Source: JAZNQL01 sp045531205 (lineage in GTDB: Bacteria > Bacillota > Clostridia > UMGS1883 > UMGS1540). Taken from it: a stretch of 8,358 bases of DNA. The first letter of the stretch is position 1, and each line of letters begins with the position of its first letter. The notes under the pieces are model-generated. The model searched no databases. It saw nothing but the letters and a program-made list of their open reading frames with translations, and had not been told where the DNA came from. Below are positions 5,177 to 8,358 of the stretch, piece after piece. The stretch covers positions 1-8,358 of the forward strand of contig JAZSDN010000071.1 of assembly GCA_045531205.1 (NCBI GenBank), read 5' to 3'. Made by a program: the position numbers and the translations under genes.

Positions 5177-8100
5177 TTACTGAATTGTAAGTACCTTTGT
5201 TAAAGGTAATGCTTTTGTAAAGTCCCAGGCAAAGGCTTTCACTTTTACTGTGCCTGTAAGTCCCGATAAATCTAAATCATAGGGAGCTTCAAAGTATCCG
5301 TCTTCCGTTTTTTCGTTCTTTACAATGCTTGTTTTTGCAAGAGTTAATGTTCCGTCTTCAGCTACCTCATAAGCCGCAATAACTATTGTGGGAACATTTG
5401 TGCTTCCTGCTTTGGGTGTATATCTTACTATTTTTTCATCCTCTACTGTTTCGAGTGTTAAGTATGGCGGCTGGTTATTAGCAATTAAATCAACCTTTTC
5501 ACCCTGTATAACAGCTATTCCTTTATATATACCATAGTTATTATAGCCCTGTCCGCATTCACCGCCAAGAATAATCTTTATAGCATCTACAGATGCATCC
5601 GTTACCTTAATTGATACCGAATGTGTTGCATCATAGAAATATGTATTAAATCCTGCACCTGTCTGCGATTCATTATAAATCTGTGTTATTGCTGTGGATT
5701 CTATAGCAGAATTCTGGAATCCGTTTTCTGCAAGATACTCGTTTATTTCTGTGTATGTTCCGTCAGCGTTTTTATGATATAATTTGATTCTTGTGTTCAA
5801 ACGGTTCTGGTTTGCACTTCTGTATGTGGCACCGCTTGTTTTTACTGTATATTCATAACCTGGCTCTATATCTATCATTTTGGTAAGACCTACCCACGAA
5901 CCGTATATTGAATATGCAATTTGCGGATTATATGTCATATCATCATAGGATATAAATTTTTTCTGCTGCATCATTTGTTCGGGATACTGTGCATCTTCCA
6001 TTGTCCAGCCCCAACCCACGGGGAGATGAAGAGTGTTTTCGTATTCTGTACCGTTGTATTCTGTTACAATAGTTTCTTCTGTATATTCGTCTGTGAACAC
6101 TTCTCTGTAATAACAGGGGTTATTGGGAATTACACTTACTGCTTCATCCTTTGTAACTGTTATTCCTTTATATATACCATAGTTATTGGGACCCTGTCCG
6201 TTTCTGTTACCAAGATTTATTTTTATTGCATTTATATTTTCGTCTGTAATACTAACTGTTACAGAGTGCGATGCATCGTAATACACATCATCAATTGCTT
6301 CGCCTGCCATATCATCTGAGTAAAGCTGACAGAGTGCACTTGCACCTTCCAAAGGATAGTTTTCGTATTTGCCTTTTTCAAGGTATTCGTTAATTTCGGT
6401 AAATGTGCCATCTTCGTCAACGTGCCCTAAAATAACTTCTGTATTTACTCTGTTTACCTTTACTTTGCCTGCTGTAGCAGCTGTTGTCGTAACTGTATAT
6501 GTGTAACCCGGTTCAACTTCCAAAACCTTCGAAAGTCCTACCCACGAACCAAATACATTATAGCCATTTTCGTAAGGCTTTGTGTTGTACGAAATAAATG
6601 TTTTACTTGCTGATGCAAGGTATGGGGAGTCACCTTCTGTTGTATATCCCCAACCATTTGGAATCTGTACAGTATTTGTATATTCCACTTCTTCAAATTC
6701 GTATACAAATTCTTCTTCTGTATATTCTTTCGAAAATTCTTCTTCGTAATAAATTACTTTATCGGGAACAATTTTTTCTGTTTCGCCCTGATCAAGTACA
6801 AATCCGTCATGGTATACTCTGAAGTTCTGGTTTGTAGAGTTTCCGCCATAACCGCCAAGGAAAACTTTTACTGCATTTATTTTGTTGCTCTTAACCGCAA
6901 AATTTAAAGTAATTGTCCCCTTCTTCGCTGTTGTGCTTCCGTTCCATTCTGTGGTGTCAGCATAAGTTGAGTTGAAGATTTCTGTAACCTTGTCTACTAC
7001 AGGAGCTAATCCATTTTCTTTAAAGTAGTCGTTAATGGGTGTGTAGTTGCCTTCTTCGTCTTTATGGTAGAACTGGTAAGACAACGCACTTCTTGATGCT
7101 CCATATAAAGCGTACATATTTGTCCAGAGCTTATAGTTGTACCCAGGTTCAATATCTACCATCTTTGTTATAGCAAGGTCAGAGCCTGCCATTGCAAGAT
7201 ATGTTTTGCCGTCATCCAAAGTAACCACGCTTGCTCTTTTTGCAGCGTCTGTTATTTCGGAGGCCTGTTCATAGTTATAGTTTTCGTCTGCTGTAACATA
7301 GGGTTCAAAACCTGTTGGAACATCAACAGGGTGGTTATATGACACACCGTCCATATCTGTCCATGCAACTTGTTTTGTTTCAAAACCGTCAGCTGTAAAT
7401 GTTTCCTGATTATAATATACTACTGTTTCTTCTTTACCGTTATTTTCAACAATTTCAACAGCTTCACCTTTATCAAGCGTTACTTTTCTGTACACACCGA
7501 AACCGCTATTTGTGGTCATACCAGTATTACCGCCAAGACCTACCATAATTGCGTCAACACTTAAATCTGTAACACTTACTTCCAAAGATAACGGTGTGCA
7601 GTACATACTTGTATCACCTGCCCATGGGTGTGTTGCCGTTTCAGTATTGATTTGGCTACCATTCATAACTACTTCGCCTGTAGCGTTGGCAAGATTTGTA
7701 TTTTCATACTCCCACTGTGTTAAAAAGTCGTTTATGTCACTATAGGTGCCGTCAAGGTTTTTATGAAGTAACCAGTACTTTGCACCTACAACATATTTTG
7801 CACCTACAGGAAGAATTGCATCTACATCAATACTATATGTAAAACCCGGTTCAACATCAAATATTGTTGTAAAGTAAACATCCGAGCTGTACAGAATCAA
7901 AGTTTTTTCGTTTTGTGGCTGCTGACCAACTACTCTGTCAACCAAAACTCTGCGATTTGTATCATCTGCTGCAGAGTTTATATTTTCAGAAATACGCCAT
8001 CCCCAACCTTCGGGAACCGAAAGTTTTGAATGCTCGTATCCTCCCCATACAGCCTTGTCAGCTGCTACCGGCTGGAGTTCTGCGTTTATAAGCGATGCTT

Positions 8101-8194
8101 CTACCGGATAGCTAACTTCTGCCGAAACAGCAAGTGATGCCATGCATGTTACAATAAGTGTAACTGCACATAATAGTGATAATAATTTTTTCAT
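5177..8194 (-). CDS. Large secreted four-repeat protein with C-terminal Ig-like module
   Basis: 1005 residues, paralogue of gene 1. The start is supported by AGGAGGA just upstream and by a signal peptide (MKKLLSLLCAV..., likely cleavage after Ala25, VSA|EVS) closely similar to that of gene 1. Four modules lie at about residues 27-266, 267-490, 491-704 and 705-906. Their anchors are VPEGWGW (60), VPTGFE (292), IPNGWGY (511) and LPVGWGW (724); EPG(F/Y)xY (115, 349, 561, 777); and VDAIMVGLGG-like strands (213, 439, 654, 869). Modules 3 and 4 are most alike, sharing KxFISY and GSWVGL(S/T)K, whereas module 2 has AMAGSDLAITK as in gene 1. From about 910 to 1005 is a beta-rich, Ig-like C-terminal module ending VKAFAWDFTKALPLTK, a type I associate with large secreted proteins of gut Clostridia. 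There is no visible enzyme motif, LPXTG, SLH or dockerin. It is probably secreted, with a binding or surface role inferred; the substrate is unknown. It is transcribed alone, with its own terminator. No clear promoter is seen within the window. Confidence 0.9.
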   Translation of the reverse strand: MKKLLSLLCAVTLIVTCMASLAVSAEVSYPVEASLINAELQPVAADKAVWGGYEHSKLSVPEGWGWRISENINSAADDTNRRVLVDRVVGQQPQNEKTLILYSSDVYFTTIFDVEPGFTYSIDVDAILPVGAKYVVGAKYWLLHKNLDGTYSDINDFLTQWEYENTNLANATGEVVMNGSQINTETATHPWAGDTSMYCTPLSLEVSVTDLSVDAIMVGLGGNTGMTTNSGFGVYRKVTLDKGEAVEIVENNGKEETVVYYNQETFTADGFETKQVAWTDMDGVSYNHPVDVPTGFEPYVTADENYNYEQASEITDAAKRASVVTLDDGKTYLAMAGSDLAITKMVDIEPGYNYKLWTNMYALYGASRSALSYQFYHKDEEGNYTPINDYFKENGLAPVVDKVTEIFNSTYADTTEWNGSTTAKKGTITLNFAVKSNKINAVKVFLGGYGGNSTNQNFRVYHDGFVLDQGETEKIVPDKVIYYEEEFSKEYTEEEFVYEFEEVEYTNTVQIPNGWGYTTEGDSPYLASASKTFISYNTKPYENGYNVFGSWVGLSKVLEVEPGYTYTVTTTAATAGKVKVNRVNTEVILGHVDEDGTFTEINEYLEKGKYENYPLEGASALCQLYSDDMAGEAIDDVYYDASHSVTVSITDENINAIKINLGNRNGQGPNNYGIYKGITVTKDEAVSVIPNNPCYYREVFTDEYTEETIVTEYNGTEYENTLHLPVGWGWTMEDAQYPEQMMQQKKFISYDDMTYNPQIAYSIYGSWVGLTKMIDIEPGYEYTVKTSGATYRSANQNRLNTRIKLYHKNADGTYTEINEYLAENGFQNSAIESTAITQIYNESQTGAGFNTYFYDATHSVSIKVTDASVDAIKIILGGECGQGYNNYGIYKGIAVIQGEKVDLIANNQPPYLTLETVEDEKIVRYTPKAGSTNVPTIVIAAYEVAEDGTLTLAKTSIVKNEKTEDGYFEAPYDLDLSGLTGTVKVKAFAWDFTKALPLTKVLTIQ
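5477..8116 (-). repeat. Four tandem ~200-240-residue protein modules in gene 2
   Basis: In reading order the modules lie at about 8116-7397, 7396-6725, 6724-6083 and 6082-5477. PGY/PGF anchors are 234, 212 and 216 residues apart. Modules 3 and 4 share linkers (YYxExFxxEYTEE, then a Tyr/Glu-rich strand), a DASHSV/DATHSV strand and a NNYGIYKGI ending. This points to a later duplication than the one that made modules 1 and 2. Confidence 0.85.
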
Positions 8195-8200
8195 TCCTTT

Positions 8201-8207
8201 TCCTCCT
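8201..8207 (-). promoter_or_regulatory. Ribosome binding site of gene 2
   Basis: AGGAGGA on the minus strand ends six bases (AAAGGA) before the ATG at 8194, supporting that start. Confidence 0.85.
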
Positions 8208-8242
8208 ATACTATATTTTCGTTTTGTTAAGTTAAATGAAAA

Positions 8243-8271
8243 TTGAGACCTTGAACTCCTTATGGTATAAT
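8243..8271 (+). promoter_or_regulatory. Sigma-A-type promoter for a rightward gene
   Basis: TTGAGA (8243-8248), a 17-base spacer and a perfect TATAAT (8266-8271) on the plus strand. Transcription would start near 8278, about 50 bases before the ATG at 8330. It faces away from gene 2. Confidence 0.7.
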
Positions 8272-8329
8272 AGTTTCACCACAAAACCAATTACCTCCCT
8301 GAAAATCAGAGAAAGGAGAACAAGATCTC

Positions 8330-8358
8330 ATGGTAAAAATTATATCACATTGTTGCCC
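8330..8358 (+). CDS. Start of a divergent gene, truncated by the window edge
   Basis: ATG at 8330 is preceded by AAAGGAG (8312-8318), eleven bases upstream, and by a good promoter at 8243-8271. Only ten residues (the last from two bases) are visible, MVKIISHCCP. The Cys-Cys-Pro could begin a zinc-ribbon type N-terminus as in some transposases and DNA-binding proteins, but ten residues cannot support a family call. It is divergent from gene 2 with 135 bases between the start codons. Confidence 0.5.

Noticed and set aside
638..7745. Many 60-136-codon plus-strand open frames opposite the two large genes
   Set aside because: They are antisense to long coding frames with signal peptides and conserved repeats. 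Their Cys/Phe/Tyr-rich translations are typical of shadow frames.

Overview
The window looks like an accessory, surface-protein region from an anaerobic gut Clostridia genome (Oscillospirales/Ruminococcaceae-like). Three things suggest this: low-GC genes with strong AGGAGG ribosome binding sites, C-terminal modules of a kind common in secreted proteins of gut Clostridia, and intergenic DNA full of GC-rich hairpin repeats ending in CCCTACAA. The taxonomic call is an inference from style.

Two large genes, both on the minus strand, fill most of the window. Gene 2 (5177-8194, 1005 aa) and gene 1 (635-4084, 1149 aa) encode secreted paralogues. Each has a near-identical type of signal peptide followed by four diverged copies of a roughly 200-240-residue module (anchors: PxGWxW, AITKxVDxEPGYxY, DGTYTPINxYL, VNAIMVGLGG, YHxGFxVTQG). 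The C-termini differ. Gene 1 ends with an InlB/Listeria-Bacteroides-type repeat plus a beta-rich domain. Gene 2 ends with an Ig-like module finishing in VKAFAWD...PLTK. No catalytic motif or cell-wall anchor is visible, so an extracellular binding or structural role is the best guess. The module resembles a carbohydrate-binding-like beta-sandwich only in general pattern.

Gene 1 is followed after 22 bases by a 49-codon gene (463-612, minus) with its own ribosome binding site, then by a strong terminator (426-456). The two form a bicistronic unit driven by a good sigma-A promoter (4173-4201) that carries a palindrome at the -10 edge and phased A-tracts upstream. Gene 2 has its own terminator (5113-5152). 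No clear promoter for gene 2 was found. A divergent gene on the plus strand begins at 8330 and runs off the window, with a good promoter at 8243-8271.

The intergenic DNA (1-425 and 4205-5110) is made of repeats. A ~215-bp element occurs at 50-264 and in inverted orientation at 4643-4855, so gene 1, its promoter and the small gene lie between long inverted repeats. A 92-bp multi-hairpin module occurs at 268-359 and 4419-4509, with a deleted version at 4879-4927 and a related fragment at 4342-4395. A small array of ATGAATTG units with hairpin spacers lies at 4993-5084. No tRNA, rRNA or CRISPR array was seen.
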